Source: Cedecea lapagei
GTDB taxonomy: Bacteria > Pseudomonadota > Gammaproteobacteria > Enterobacterales > Enterobacteriaceae
Direction: 5' to 3'
Assembly: GCF_900635955.1 (NCBI RefSeq)
Contig: NZ_LR134201.1
Coordinates: 2,418,001-2,482,000, forward strand
Length of the DNA stretch: 64,000 nt
A model generated the notes under the pieces. The model had not been told where the DNA came from and made no database searches. It saw only the letters and a program-made list of their open reading frames with translations. The position numbers and the translations under genes are program-made. Below are positions 8,564-18,021 of the stretch, in pieces (position 1 is the stretch's first letter; the number at the start of each line of letters is the position of its first letter).

Positions 8564-11500
8564 TCAGAGCGCCACCTGCTCCATCGCCTGCAAAATACGC
8601 TTATCTGAAATCGGGTACGGGGTCCCAAGCTGCTGAGCAAAGTAGCTGACTCGCAGCTCTTCTATCATCCAGCGGATCTCCTGCACCTGTTCGTTTTCGC
8701 GACTGGCCGGCGGCAGCTTATTCAGCCACTGCTGCCAGGCCTGCTGCACGCTTTCTACCTTGAGCATCTGCGCGCGATCGCGGTGCGGATCGATAGCCAT
8801 TTTTTCCAGCCGCTTCTCGATAGCCTGCAGGTAACGCAGCGTATCGCCGAGGCGCTTATAGCCGTTGCCGGTGACAAAACCACGATAAACCAGGCCGCTC
8901 ATCTGCGCCTTAACGTCAGACAGGCCAAGCGCCATGGTCATATCCACGCGCCCTTTCAGCCGTTTATTGATGTTAAATACCGTAGTGAGGATCTGTTCAA
9001 CCTGTTTGGCAATCTCAACCACCGTGTCATTCAGATCTGCACGCACTTTTTCATGCAATACGGCAAAACCTTCTTCGCTCCAGACCGGCCCGCCGTTCTG
9101 CGCAATCAGCTTATCAATGCCGCAGGAGATGCAGTCGTCGATAAGCTCCAGAACTTTGCCGTACGGGTTAAAGTACAGGCCGAGCTTGGCTTTATTCGGC
9201 AGCTTTTCATGCAGGTATTTCACCGGCGACGGGATATTTAACAGCAGCAGACGGCGCAGACCGCGCCACATTGCCTGTTGTTGTTCGAGAGGATTATCGA
9301 ACAGCTTAATAGCCACGCTCTCTTTTTCGTCCACCAGCGCAGGGAAAGCCTTCATCCGGTAGTTGCCGCGTTTCTGCTCATAGCTTTCAGGCAGGGAACC
9401 AAAGCTCCAGATGTGCAGCCCGCTCTGCTCGATGCCATCATCCGCCACTGCGGAGAGCGTCTGCTGGACTTTATCTTTCAGGCCGCCTTTCAGCTCGCTA
9501 AGGTCTTTGCCCTCTTTCAGCTTTTTGTTGTGCTCATCCACCACGCGGAACGTCATTTTCAGGTGATCGGGCACCTGATCCCAGTGCCAGTCTTCCCGGT
9601 CAATGGTAACGCCCGCCATGCGGCGGAATTCGCGCTCAAGGCTGTCCAGCAGCGGCAGCTCCAGCGGCGTAGCGCGGCCCAAAAATGCTTCAGCATAGTT
9701 AGGGGCAGGCACAAAATTGCGGCGAACCGGCTTCGGCAGCGATTTGATCAGGGCAATAATCAGCTCGCGGCGCACGCCCGGGATCTGCCACTCAAAGCCT
9801 GATTCTTCCACCTGGTTAAGCAGCGGCAGCGGGATATGCACCGTTACGCCGTCCGCGTCCGCGCCTGGTTCAAACTGGTAGGTCAGACGCAGCTTGAGGT
9901 TGCCCTGGTGCCAGAAGTTTGGATAGTCCAGCTTGCTGACCTGCTCCGCACCTTCCCTGATCAGCATATTTTTTTCGAAGTTCAGCAGGTCCGGCGTTTC
10001 GCGGCTGGTCTTTTTCCACCAGCTGTCGAAATGACGCGCGGAAATCACGTCATGGGCTATACGCTGGTCATAAAACTCAAACAGAGTTTCGTCGTCCACC
10101 AGGATGTCGCGACGGCGGGACTTATGCTCCAGATCTTCGATTTCCGCCCGCAGCCTGAGATTGTCGCGGAAGAAAGCGTGACGGGTTTGCCAGTCGCCTT
10201 CCACCAGAGCGTGGCGGATAAACAGCTCGCGGCACAGGGCCGGGTCGATATCGCTGTAATTTACTTTACGCGCGGCCACAATCGGCAGCCCATAGAGAGT
10301 GACTTTTTCCTGGGCCATTACTGCGCCCTGAGCTTTCTCCCAGTGCGGCTCGCTGTACGACCGCTTAATCAGATGCTGCGCCAGCGGCTCAATCCATTCC
10401 GGATCGATACGGGCGGCAATGCGCCCCCACAGGCGGCTGGTCTCAACCAGCTCGGCTACCATTGTCCATTTCGGCGGCTTTTTAAATAAACCGGAGCCAG
10501 GGAAGATGGAGAAGCGAGCGTTACGTGCCCCGGTATACTCCTGCTTTTCCGTGTCCTTCTGTCCGATATGGGACAGCAGCCCGGTCAGCAATGCCGAGTG
10601 TACCGCGCGGAAGTCACCGGGTTCGCTGTTCACCGGCAGGCCAAGCTCTTTCACCACCTGGCGCAGCTGGGTATAGATATCCTGCCATTCGCGAACGCGC
10701 AGGTAGTTAAGGAAATCCAGCTTGCACTGGCGGCGGAACTGATTTGAAGAGAGCGCTTTTTGCTGCTCGCCGAGGTAGTTCCACAGGTTCACGTAAGCCA
10801 GGAAGTCCGACTCTTTATCGTGGAAACGACGGTGCTTCTCATCCGACGCCTGCTGCTTGTCCATTGGACGCTCGCGCGGATCCTGAATGGACAGCGCAGA
10901 GGTAATGATCATCACCTCACGCACGCAGCCAAACTTCTGCGCTTCCAGCACCATTTTGGCGAGACGCGGGTCGACAGGCAGCTGTGAAAGCTGACGGCCA
11001 GAGGGCGTCAGTTTATAAACGCTGTGATCTTCATCGCTGGTAATAGCGCCCAGCTCTTCCAGCAGGCGAACGCCGTCCTGAATATTACGCTTGTCCGGCG
11101 CCTCAACGAACGGGAAAGCCTGAATATCCCCCAGCCCCAGCGCCGTCATCTGCAAAATAACGGATGCAAGGTTGGTACGCAGGATTTCCGGATCGGTAAA
11201 CTCGGGGCGCGACAGGAAGTCATCTTCGGAGTAAAGGCGAATACAAATCCCCTCCGACACGCGACCGCAGCGGCCTTTACGCTGATTTGCTGAAGCCTGA
11301 GAAACCGGCTCGATCGGCAGGCGCTGGACCTTGGTGCGATAGCTGTAACGGCTGATGCGCGCCGTGCCCGGGTCGATAACGTACTTAATGCCCGGCACGG
11401 TCAGCGAGGTTTCCGCAACGTTGGTCGCCAGCACGATGCGCCGCCCGACATGAGCCTGGAAAACGCGGTTTTGCTCGCTGTTGGACAGGCGAGCATAGAG

Positions 11501-12463
11501 CGGCAGGATCTCCGTATGCGGCAAATTAAGCTTCGTCAGCGCGTCTGCCGTATCGCGAATTTCACGCTCGCCGCTCATGAAGATCAGAATATCGCCCGCG
11601 CTTTCATGACCAAGCTCGTCAACGGCATCGAAAATAGCCTGCAGCTGATCGCGGTCGGTATCATCGTTGTCTTCAACCATCGGGCGATAGCGCACTTCCA
11701 CCGGATAAGTACGCCCTGAAACTTCGATGATCGGCGCATTATTGAAGTGGCGCGAGAAACGTTCCGGGTCAATGGTCGCCGAGGTGATGATGATCTTAAG
11801 GTCAGGACGCTTCGGCAGCAGTTCACGAAGGTAGCCGAGCAGGAAGTCGATATTCAGGCTCCGCTCGTGGGCCTCATCGATGATGATGGTGTCGTACTGC
11901 ATTAGCAGCCTGTCCTGCTGAATTTCTGCCAGCAGGATCCCGTCCGTCATCAGCTTGACCATGGTGTTATCGCCAACGTGGTCGGAGAAACGCACCTTGT
12001 AGCCTACGCAGCCGCCGGGTTCCGTTTGCAATTCTTCAGCAATACGGTTTGCCACGGTACGCGCCGCCAGGCGGCGAGGCTGCGTGTGGCCGATCAGCCC
12101 CTTAACGCCGCGCCCCAGCTCCATACAGATTTTAGGCAACTGGGTGGTTTTCCCTGAACCCGTTTCACCCGCCACGATCACTACCTGGTGGTCGCGCACA
12201 GCGTTCAGGATGTCCTGTTTCTTCTGGCTCACCGGAAGATTTTCAGGATAGGTAATCGCCGGACGAGCGGCTACGCGCAGCTGTACTTTGCCAGCGGCGG
12301 CGTCGATTTCTGCGGCCAGCGTGTCAAACAGAGCCTGCTGAGCATCAGCATTTTTTATTTTCTTCGCGCCGTGCAGACGGCGAGAAAAGCGTTGTCTGTC
12401 GCGGAGCATCAGCTCGTCAAGGCGGGCAAACAAAGAGGACAGCGAGGGTTTCGTCATTTCCAT
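8564..12463 (-). CDS. hrpA: ATP-dependent RNA helicase HrpA
   Basis: This is a DEAH-box helicase of about 1299 residues, nearly identical in layout to E. coli HrpA (1300). Walker A GETGSGKT is at 99-106, TQPRR follows, DEAH is at 196-199 and SAT comes next. The helicase C domain has the arginine-finger block QRKGRCGR, then HA2, OB and the long HrpA-specific C-terminal region ending in a basic stretch. In E. coli HrpA rescues stalled or collided ribosomes. I place the start at the ATG at 12463 to match E. coli. A GTG at 12508 would add 15 residues. It is divergent from azoR. Confidence 0.95.
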   Translation of the reverse strand: MEMTKPSLSSLFARLDELMLRDRQRFSRRLHGAKKIKNADAQQALFDTLAAEIDAAAGKVQLRVAARPAITYPENLPVSQKKQDILNAVRDHQVVIVAGETGSGKTTQLPKICMELGRGVKGLIGHTQPRRLAARTVANRIAEELQTEPGGCVGYKVRFSDHVGDNTMVKLMTDGILLAEIQQDRLLMQYDTIIIDEAHERSLNIDFLLGYLRELLPKRPDLKIIITSATIDPERFSRHFNNAPIIEVSGRTYPVEVRYRPMVEDNDDTDRDQLQAIFDAVDELGHESAGDILIFMSGEREIRDTADALTKLNLPHTEILPLYARLSNSEQNRVFQAHVGRRIVLATNVAETSLTVPGIKYVIDPGTARISRYSYRTKVQRLPIEPVSQASANQRKGRCGRVSEGICIRLYSEDDFLSRPEFTDPEILRTNLASVILQMTALGLGDIQAFPFVEAPDKRNIQDGVRLLEELGAITSDEDHSVYKLTPSGRQLSQLPVDPRLAKMVLEAQKFGCVREVMIITSALSIQDPRERPMDKQQASDEKHRRFHDKESDFLAYVNLWNYLGEQQKALSSNQFRRQCKLDFLNYLRVREWQDIYTQLRQVVKELGLPVNSEPGDFRAVHSALLTGLLSHIGQKDTEKQEYTGARNARFSIFPGSGLFKKPPKWTMVAELVETSRLWGRIAARIDPEWIEPLAQHLIKRSYSEPHWEKAQGAVMAQEKVTLYGLPIVAARKVNYSDIDPALCRELFIRHALVEGDWQTRHAFFRDNLRLRAEIEDLEHKSRRRDILVDDETLFEFYDQRIAHDVISARHFDSWWKKTSRETPDLLNFEKNMLIREGAEQVSKLDYPNFWHQGNLKLRLTYQFEPGADADGVTVHIPLPLLNQVEESGFEWQIPGVRRELIIALIKSLPKPVRRNFVPAPNYAEAFLGRATPLELPLLDSLEREFRRMAGVTIDREDWHWDQVPDHLKMTFRVVDEHNKKLKEGKDLSELKGGLKDKVQQTLSAVADDGIEQSGLHIWSFGSLPESYEQKRGNYRMKAFPALVDEKESVAIKLFDNPLEQQQAMWRGLRRLLLLNIPSPVKYLHEKLPNKAKLGLYFNPYGKVLELIDDCISCGIDKLIAQNGGPVWSEEGFAVLHEKVRADLNDTVVEIAKQVEQILTTVFNINKRLKGRVDMTMALGLSDVKAQMSGLVYRGFVTGNGYKRLGDTLRYLQAIEKRLEKMAIDPHRDRAQMLKVESVQQAWQQWLNKLPPASRENEQVQEIRWMIEELRVSYFAQQLGTPYPISDKRILQAMEQVAL

Positions 12464-12676
12464 TTTATCTATCGTTATTTCGCTACCGGGCACAACCGGA
12501 TAAGTCACGGCGTTGATTTCCGCTATTTTACCACACCCCGGTTTTTCGCGCCTTGTTCAATAAATTCGAATATAGGGTTCGATATATTGCGCTATCTATG
12601 TAACCGGATTGTGAATACATTAAGCCTCAGCGAGCGGGCATATTGTCCGACTGACCAAACACTAAGGAATTATCCC

Positions 12677-13282
12677 ATGAGCAAAGTATTAGTTCTGAAA
12701 TCCAGCATCCTGGCAGGTTATTCTCAGTCCAACCAGCTGTCCGACTATTTTGTTGAACAATGGCGCGAAAAGCACAGCGCTGATGAGATTACCGTTCGTG
12801 ACCTGGCGGCAAACCCAATCCCGGTACTGGATGGTGAACTGGTCGGTGCTCTGCGCCCTTCCGATGCTGCGCTGACCCCACGTCAGCAGGAAGCTCTGGC
12901 GCTGTCCGATGAGCTGATTGCCGAACTGAAAGCGCATGACGTGATTGTGTTTAACGCGCCGATGTATAACTTCAACATCCCTACTCAGCTGAAAAACTAC
13001 TTCGACCTCGTCGCCCGCGCTGGCGTGACCTTCCGCTATACCGAGAAAGGCCCTGAAGGCCTGGTGACCGGCAAACGTGCCCTGGTAGTGACCTCTCGCG
13101 GCGGTATCCACAAGGACACCCCAACTGACCTGCTGGTGCCATACCTGAACGTGTTCCTGGGCTTCATCGGGATCACCGACGTGAACTACGTGTTTGCAGA
13201 AGGTTTTGGTTACGGCCCTGAAGTGGCTGCTAAGGCCCAGACTGACGCTAAAGCCGCTATCGACAGCATCGTCGCAGCGTAA
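12677..13282 (+). CDS. azoR: FMN-dependent NADH:quinone/azo oxidoreductase AzoR
   Basis: The 201-residue flavodoxin-like enzyme has the same length as E. coli AzoR and almost the same sequence (MSKVLVLKSSILAGYSQSNQ). It reduces quinones and azo dyes with NADH using bound FMN. APMYNFNIPTQLKNYFD and the TSRGGIH loop make the flavin site. AAGGAA lies 8 nt before the ATG. It is divergent from hrpA across a 213-bp gap. It is followed by a palindrome that probably ends or protects the transcript. Confidence 0.96.
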   Translation: MSKVLVLKSSILAGYSQSNQLSDYFVEQWREKHSADEITVRDLAANPIPVLDGELVGALRPSDAALTPRQQEALALSDELIAELKAHDVIVFNAPMYNFNIPTQLKNYFDLVARAGVTFRYTEKGPEGLVTGKRALVVTSRGGIHKDTPTDLLVPYLNVFLGFIGITDVNYVFAEGFGYGPEVAAKAQTDAKAAIDSIVAA

Positions 13283-13290
13283 GACGTATT

Positions 13291-13313
13291 CCCTCTCCCT
13301 GCCAGGGAGAGGG
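13291..13313. repeat. REP-like palindrome between azoR and ynfC
   Basis: Perfect 10-bp arms ccctctccct/agggagaggg around loop gcc, between convergent azoR and ynfC. It is the best of three related palindromes (see 7820 and 35184). Confidence 0.6.
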
Positions 13314-13336
13314 ACAATCTTCGCAATACCCTTTCG

Positions 13337-14047
13337 TCAGTAATACTCAACCGTATTTTTAATCGTGTAATGCGCAACGGTTGGCGGCGTGGCAGAGTCA
13401 TCCGTCATTTCCAGGTCGCAGGACAGCGGGTTGAAATGCCGGTCATAATCACAGGTTTGCTTAACCGCCCCGATGGCTTTGCCGTTCAGGCTGGTTGTGG
13501 CGCTGTAATCCAGCTTTTTCTTTTTATCGACCCCGGCCTGCGCCACGATGGCGAGCTCGCTGTCTTTCGATTTCGTCACCTTGCCCAGCGGATAACCTTC
13601 ACTGTCATACTTGTAGGTGACCAGCACGTCTTTGCCCTTCGCGGCGGTCACGAAATCATTGTCATCGGTGTCGTAGCTGATGCCTGCGGCGGGCAACGCT
13701 GCCAACTGGCATTTACCCTGCAGCCGGACGCGTTTTTCAAGACTCACCGCATCAACATAGTAGTTAGCATCGAGCGTCAGCGCTGCCCCGCTGTTGTTTT
13801 CAATATCGTGAAACTCCAGGCTGTCAAAGCACCCTTCCTCTGACAGCGAACCGCTGACTCTTTTTAAAACCTGCCCCTTCTCGTTCATCAGGGTCTGGCT
13901 AAAATCCTTTACCGGGCCACGCATCGGGTCAAAATCGAACTCGTTTGAAAAACTGGCCATTTCTGGCGTATACGCCTGCGGAGACCGGGCGTTGTCACAC
14001 CCGTTAAGCCCTAAAGCCAGCGTGCCGAGGATTATGATTTTCTTCAC
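13337..14047 (-). CDS. ynfC: YnfC family lipoprotein (UPF0257)
   Basis: The 236-residue envelope lipoprotein has a signal peptide ending in the lipobox LNGC, so the mature protein starts at Cys17. It has Asp at +2 (CDN), which in enterobacteria favours retention in the inner membrane. The body is beta-rich with the family blocks DPMRGPVKDF and ESEGYPLGKV-like segments. It matches E. coli YnfC in sequence and in position, divergent from ynfD. Function is unknown. Confidence 0.92.
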   Translation of the reverse strand: MKKIIILGTLALGLNGCDNARSPQAYTPEMASFSNEFDFDPMRGPVKDFSQTLMNEKGQVLKRVSGSLSEEGCFDSLEFHDIENNSGAALTLDANYYVDAVSLEKRVRLQGKCQLAALPAAGISYDTDDNDFVTAAKGKDVLVTYKYDSEGYPLGKVTKSKDSELAIVAQAGVDKKKKLDYSATTSLNGKAIGAVKQTCDYDRHFNPLSCDLEMTDDSATPPTVAHYTIKNTVEYY

Positions 14048-14149
14048 GTTTTGCCGCTCTCCTTTTTTATGTCATAACATGATATAAGCAAATACAACAC
14101 TTTACACTAAAAGCGCTATTCTTATAGTTCACCTCAACATAAGGAAGAG

Positions 14150-14425
14150 ATGATGAAACGTACCGTTTGGTTAAGCACGATACTGCTGATCGCTGCCGCC
14201 CCGGCGTTGGCCGCACAGGGCAGCTGCGAAAAAGTCAAAGCGGATATTCAGCAGAAAATTATCAATAACGGCGTGCCGGAGTCGGGCTTCTCGCTCACCA
14301 TCGTGCCGAACGATCAGGTGGACAAAGCCGGCGGCCAGGTCGTTGGCCACTGCGCGAACGATACGCAAAAAATCGTCTATACCCGCATCGCCGGTGGCGC
14401 GGCACCGGAAAACGAACCGCAATAA
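14150..14425 (+). CDS. ynfD: YnfD, periplasmic DUF1161 protein
   Basis: A 91-residue secreted protein with a signal peptide of about 20 residues (ending PALAAQ). The mature DUF1161 domain has two conserved cysteines (SCEKVK and VGHCAND) that probably form a disulfide. It is divergent from ynfC, as in E. coli. Two ATGs are adjacent (14150 and 14153); the first follows GGAAGAG. Role unknown. Confidence 0.9.
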   Translation: MMKRTVWLSTILLIAAAPALAAQGSCEKVKADIQQKIINNGVPESGFSLTIVPNDQVDKAGGQVVGHCANDTQKIVYTRIAGGAAPENEPQ

Positions 14426-14489
14426 TCTCTTGTGCAGGGTGCCGCACACCCTGCATTGTCCTGTCTCTTCGTCCTCAATCGCCGCAACT

Positions 14490-14503
14490 TTGATTGGTGT
14501 TAA
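14490..14503 (+). promoter_or_regulatory. Weak FNR-like site upstream of ynfE
   Basis: TTGAT-tggt-GTTAA, compared with the FNR consensus TTGAT-N4-ATCAA: the left half is perfect and the right half matches at 3 of 5. It lies 127 bp before the ynfE start. E. coli ynfE is FNR-activated, so the location is plausible. Confidence 0.3.
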
Positions 14504-14630
14504 TAACGCCTACCCCTAATTGAGTAACACTCTCCTCCGGGAATGACCGCAGCCGCGGCTGCCCAGCAATCACCAAAACTCAAATACAAAAATAACGTCT
14601 TCCACACGACAAAAAGTCATGGAGAGAGCG

Positions 14631-17072
14631 ATGTCGAACCTCAATAATTCGGGCGGTATTAGCCGCCGTAGCCTGGTAAAATCCTCGGCCATTGGCGGGC
14701 TGGCGCTCGCTGCCGGCGGTATTTCGCTGCCTTTTGGCCTGCGCAGCGCGGCGGCCGCTGTCGCTAAAGCACTGTCGCCGGAAAGCAAAGACAAAGTTGT
14801 CTGGGGAGCCTGCTCGGTCAACTGCGGCAGCCGCTGCGCCCTGCGGCTGCACGTCCGCGACGAAGAAGTTTACTGGGTTGAAACGGATAATACCGGGCTG
14901 GATACCTATGGCGATCATCAGGTGCGGGCCTGCCTGCGCGGGCGCTCCATCCGCCGCCGAATTAACCATCCGGAACGCCTGAATTACCCGATGAAGCGCG
15001 TTGGCAAGCGCGGAGAAGGCAAGTTTGAGCGTATCAGCTGGGATGAAGCGCTGGATATCGTCAGCACCAGCCTGAAGCAAACCGTCGAAAAACAGGGCAA
15101 CGAAGCGGTTTATATCAACTACTCCTCCGGCGTGGTCGGCGGGAATATTACCCGCTCGTCCCCTTACGCCTCTCTGGTGGCCCGCCTGATGAACTGTTAT
15201 GGCGGTTATCTCAGCCACTACGGCACCTACAGCACCGCGCAAATCGCCTGTGCGATGCCTTACACCTACGGCAGCAACGACGGCAATAGCACTTCAGATA
15301 TCGAAAACAGCAAGCTGGTCGTGCTGTTCGGCAATAATCCGGCAGAAACCCGCATGAGCGGCGGCGGCATTACTTACTACCTTGAGCAGGCCCGCGAGCG
15401 CTCAAACGCCAGAATGATTGTTATCGACCCACGCTACACCGACACCGCAGCAGGCCGGGAAGATGAATGGATCCCGATTCGCCCGGGGACGGACACCGCG
15501 CTGGTTGCGGGCCTCGCTCACGTAATGATTAGCGAGGATCTGGTCGATCAGCCATTCCTGGATAAATACTGCGTCGGCTATGACGAAAAAACACTCCCCG
15601 CCGACGCCCCGCGTAACGGCCACTATAAAGCCTATATTCTGGGCGAAGGCGAAGACGGCGTTGAGAAAACGCCGCAGTGGGCCGCCGGGATCACCGGTAT
15701 TCCGGCCGACAGAATCATCAAGCTGGCGCGTGAAATTGCCGGCACAAAACCCGCCTACATTGCCCAGGGCTGGGGCCCTCAGCGCCAGGCTAACGGCGAA
15801 CTCACCTCACGCGCCATCGCTATGCTGCCCATTCTCACCGGCAATGTGGGAATTAACGGCGGCAACAGCGGCGCTCGTGAATCTACCTACACCATCACCA
15901 TCGAACGCATGCCGGTGCTGGAAAACCCGGTAAAAACCCAAATCTCCTGCTTCAGCTGGACGGATGCCATTGTCCGGGGCGCGGAAATGACCGCCAGACG
16001 TGACGGCGTGCGAGGCAAAGAGAAGCTGGACGTTCCGATTAAGTTTATCTGGAATTATGCGGGCAACACCCTGATCAACCAGCACTCCGACATCAACAAG
16101 ACTCACGCTATTTTGCAGAACGATAAGCAGTGCGAAATGATTGTGGTGATCGAGAACTTTATGACCTCATCGGCGAAATACGCCGATATCCTGCTGCCGG
16201 ATCTGATGACCGTCGAACAGGAGGACATCATTCCTAACGATTACGCGGGCAATATGGGCTACCTGATTTTCATTCAGCCCGCTACCGCGCCTAAATTTGA
16301 GCGCAAGCCTATCTACTGGATAATGAGCGAGGTGGCCAAAAGGCTGGGTGACGATGTGCATCAGGCCTTTACGGAAGGAAGATCTCAGCGCGAGTGGCTG
16401 CAATATCTGTACGCCAAAATGCTGGCGAAAGATCCGGCACTTCCCGCCTGGGATGCCCTGCGGGATATGGGCATTTACAAGCGAAAAGATCCGGCGGGCC
16501 ATTTTGTGGCCTACAAAAAATTCCGCGAAGATCCGCAGGCAAACCCGCTCAAAACGCCGTCCGGAAAAATTGAAATTTATTCCAGCAGGCTTGCTGATAT
16601 CGCCGCCAGCTGGGAGCTGGAAAAAGACGAAACCATCAGCCCGCTGCCCGTCTATGCCTCAACTTTTGAAGGCTGGGACGATCCGCAGCGCGGCGAGTTC
16701 CCGCTCCAGCTGTTTGGCTTCCACTATAAAGCCAGAACCCACTCAACCTACGGCAACATTGACGTCCTGCAGGCCGCAGCGCGTCAGGAGGTGTGGATTA
16801 ACCCGCTCGATGCTAAACGACGTGGGATTGCCAACGGTGACAAGGTCAGTGTGTTTAACGGACGAGGTGAAGTACACATTGAAGCCAAAGTTACCCCACG
16901 CATCATGCCGGGCGTGGCAGCGATGGGCCAGGGCGCCTGGCATAACGCCGATATGAGCGGCGACAGAATCGACCGCGGCGCCTGCATCAATACGCTGACC
17001 ACGCATCGCCCGTCGCCGCTGGCAAAGGGTAACCCGCAGCACACCAACCTCGTTGAAATTAAAAAAATTTAA
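14631..17072 (+). CDS. ynfE: Selenate/DMSO-reductase-family molybdoenzyme YnfE, catalytic subunit
   Basis: This 813-residue periplasmic molybdopterin oxidoreductase is very close to E. coli YnfE (selenate reductase, DmsA paralogue). The Tat signal is SRRSLVK with RR at 12-13. The [4Fe-4S] motif is C61-x3-C65-x3-C69...C101, and the rest of the DmsA-type fold follows intact to the C-terminal PLAKGNPQHTN. I choose the ATG at 14631, which has GGAGAG correctly spaced; an ATG at 14619 is in frame. In E. coli the operon is ynfEFGH-dmsD. Here dmsD follows after 10 bp, and the paralogue ynfF, the iron-sulfur subunit ynfG and the membrane anchor ynfH are missing. Confidence 0.93.
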   Translation: MSNLNNSGGISRRSLVKSSAIGGLALAAGGISLPFGLRSAAAAVAKALSPESKDKVVWGACSVNCGSRCALRLHVRDEEVYWVETDNTGLDTYGDHQVRACLRGRSIRRRINHPERLNYPMKRVGKRGEGKFERISWDEALDIVSTSLKQTVEKQGNEAVYINYSSGVVGGNITRSSPYASLVARLMNCYGGYLSHYGTYSTAQIACAMPYTYGSNDGNSTSDIENSKLVVLFGNNPAETRMSGGGITYYLEQARERSNARMIVIDPRYTDTAAGREDEWIPIRPGTDTALVAGLAHVMISEDLVDQPFLDKYCVGYDEKTLPADAPRNGHYKAYILGEGEDGVEKTPQWAAGITGIPADRIIKLAREIAGTKPAYIAQGWGPQRQANGELTSRAIAMLPILTGNVGINGGNSGARESTYTITIERMPVLENPVKTQISCFSWTDAIVRGAEMTARRDGVRGKEKLDVPIKFIWNYAGNTLINQHSDINKTHAILQNDKQCEMIVVIENFMTSSAKYADILLPDLMTVEQEDIIPNDYAGNMGYLIFIQPATAPKFERKPIYWIMSEVAKRLGDDVHQAFTEGRSQREWLQYLYAKMLAKDPALPAWDALRDMGIYKRKDPAGHFVAYKKFREDPQANPLKTPSGKIEIYSSRLADIAASWELEKDETISPLPVYASTFEGWDDPQRGEFPLQLFGFHYKARTHSTYGNIDVLQAAARQEVWINPLDAKRRGIANGDKVSVFNGRGEVHIEAKVTPRIMPGVAAMGQGAWHNADMSGDRIDRGACINTLTTHRPSPLAKGNPQHTNLVEIKKI

Positions 17073-17082
17073 GGAAGCCAAC

Positions 17083-17709
17083 ATGTTATCAGATCCACAG
17101 CGGCTGGCTGCTGTCGCTCTTAGCGGAAAAATAGTGGGTACGCTGTTTTACCACGCTCCGCACAGCGCAGAGAATGAAACCCTGCTTGCCATGCTGGCCG
17201 GGGAAAGCTGGGTCGCCGAGTGGCCTTACCCGTCGGATGCCTTGCCGGGCATTGCCAGTCAAATAGCTCGAGGAATAAAGGAAGGCGAGGCCTCATTGCG
17301 CGCCGAGCATCAGCGTTTATTCATCGGCCCTTATGCGCTTCCCGCGCCGCCCTGGGGATCCGTTTATCTCGACAAAGAAAACGTGCTGTTTGGCGACTCG
17401 ATGCTTGAGCTGCGCCAGTGGATGCGCGGGCAGGGTTTTGCCCCGCAGATGAATCAAAACGAGCCGGACGATCATTTTGGCCTGCTGCTGATGCTGGCGG
17501 CATGGCTTGCCGAAGGCGACCGGCCGCAGCCGCTGGATGAGCTGCTTGCCTGGCACCTGCTTCCCTGGGCAGAGCGCTACCTGACGCTGTTTGCCGAAAA
17601 CACCTCTAATGATTTCTATAGCGGAGTTGGCAAACTGGCGAAAATGACGCTTTCAGACTGGAAAAAAGGCATGGTTTTGCCCGTCGCCAGCAAAGAGATT
17701 CACTTCTAA
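17083..17709 (+). CDS. dmsD: Tat proofreading chaperone DmsD
   Basis: This 208-residue member of the TorD/NarJ chaperone family is nearly the same length as E. coli DmsD. It binds the twin-arginine leader of DmsA and YnfE and delivers the folded cofactor-loaded enzyme to the Tat translocon. The family blocks EHQRLFIGPYALPAPPWGSV and NEPDDHFGLLL are intact. AAGGAAG sits just before the ATG at 17083, 10 bp after ynfE, so the two are translated from one message. Retention of the dedicated chaperone suggests YnfE is still matured. Confidence 0.94.
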   Translation: MLSDPQRLAAVALSGKIVGTLFYHAPHSAENETLLAMLAGESWVAEWPYPSDALPGIASQIARGIKEGEASLRAEHQRLFIGPYALPAPPWGSVYLDKENVLFGDSMLELRQWMRGQGFAPQMNQNEPDDHFGLLLMLAAWLAEGDRPQPLDELLAWHLLPWAERYLTLFAENTSNDFYSGVGKLAKMTLSDWKKGMVLPVASKEIHF

Positions 17710-17721
17710 GAATCCTGGCCG

Positions 17722-17753
17722 TTCAGGAAGCCGGATACTTCCGGTTTCCTGAA
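17722..17753 (+). terminator. Hairpin after dmsD
   Basis: A long near-perfect stem (ttcaggaa-g-ccgga with tccgg-t-ttcctgaa, loop tact) begins 12 nt after the dmsD stop. The T-run is weak, so it may be a terminator or a 3'-stabilising structure. Confidence 0.6.
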
Positions 17754-18021
17754 AATCTTCCCGTTTCACCGCACTTCAAATGTGACACCGTAACTTCACG
17801 TTAACATTTTTAAGACAAATCTTTACTTACCGCCCCTAACCCAGGCCCTATAAGGCTCGGCCAGTACTTTATCAGGTAAATCATTAGCCACTGAATGATC
17901 TCTGAAACTGGCATCCCCGACGCTGCGTTGCTATAGCTCCAGACACCCTGCCGACACATGGCATAACAACAGGCCGTCCCTCCGGCGGCCATAAAGCGTG
18001 CACACAGGGAGACACACTGCA

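Noticed and set aside
8783..11719. Many plus-strand open frames opposite hrpA
   Set aside because: They are antisense to an unbroken, highly conserved helicase gene and have no ribosome sites or recognisable products.
12188..12676. In-frame upstream extension of azoR
   Set aside because: It runs through the hrpA coding region; the AzoR start at 12677 has a ribosome site and matches E. coli exactly.
14619..14630. Upstream start for ynfE
   Set aside because: The ATG at 14631 has GGAGAG at good spacing, while the upstream ATG overlaps that site.
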